A DNA stretch of 15,526 nt, taken from Spirochaetales bacterium. GTDB taxonomy: Bacteria; Spirochaetota; Spirochaetia; SZUA-6; DRHE01. Positions within the stretch are counted from its first letter, which is position 1; each line of letters opens with the position of its first letter. The position numbers and the translations under genes were made by a program. Below the pieces are notes generated by a model that was not told the DNA's origin, did no database searches, and saw only the letters and a program-made list of their open reading frames with translations. Positions 15,525 to 15,526 of the stretch are shown here, piece after piece. The stretch is taken from positions 1 through 15,526 of the forward strand of contig JAFGFV010000413.1 in NCBI GenBank assembly GCA_016930895.1. The letters run 5' to 3'.

Positions 15525-15526
15525 TC

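Overview
The window is very GC-rich and densely coded. Almost every gene is a complete, ordinary bacterial chromosomal gene. I see no phage, plasmid, transposon, CRISPR or RNA gene. The gene set is anaerobe-flavoured: a flavodiiron protein, an EFR1-type ferredoxin-flavodoxin protein, a DUF362 protein with two [4Fe-4S] motifs, a DUF3786 protein, a 7TM-PAS histidine kinase, and a stand-alone BioD/DRTGG ATPase of the phosphotransacetylase N-terminal type. Together with the high GC this suggests a high-GC deltaproteobacterium in the broad sense (Desulfobacterota or Deferrisoma-like). That placement is inference from gene content, not from a marker gene.

Layout. Positions 1-1523 (minus) hold a membrane sensor histidine kinase cut by the left edge inside its ATPase domain. 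A plus-strand metallophosphoesterase follows (1684-2553), convergent with a minus-strand pair, ndk and a DUF3786 gene (3687 down to 2603). Divergent from ndk is a BioD-like/DRTGG ATPase (3797-4936), then a flavodiiron protein (5055-6308) and a secreted class 3 lipase (6412-7356). A minus-strand two-gene unit follows: an SGNH/GDSL hydrolase whose stop codon overlaps the TTG start of an EFR1 protein (8993 down to 7390). After a palindrome-rich intergenic stretch (about 9104-9430) come a TatD-family hydrolase and a DUF362-ferredoxin gene (9431-11445). The right end (15468 down to 11388, minus) is a catabolic block: a D-2-hydroxyacid dehydrogenase and a complete tripartite tricarboxylate transporter in the order tctC-tctA-tctB.

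How the genes work together. The right-hand block is the clearest functional unit: TctC captures an organic acid in the periplasm, TctA/TctB import it, and the adjacent dehydrogenase may act on the imported acid or a product of it. The middle of the window is enriched in electron-transfer and O2/NO-protection proteins, but these are separate transcription units and no single pathway is evident. Several promoters can be read by eye with 17-18 bp spacers. Some plus-strand genes have a -10 box only 9-10 bp before the start codon, suggesting very short or absent leaders.

I did not find a clearly new system. The best second-look items are the degenerate N-box of the histidine kinase, the TTG-coupled SGNH/EFR1 pair, the palindrome cluster at 9206-9309, the inverted repeat at the flavodiiron promoter, and the shared TGCTATACT promoters.
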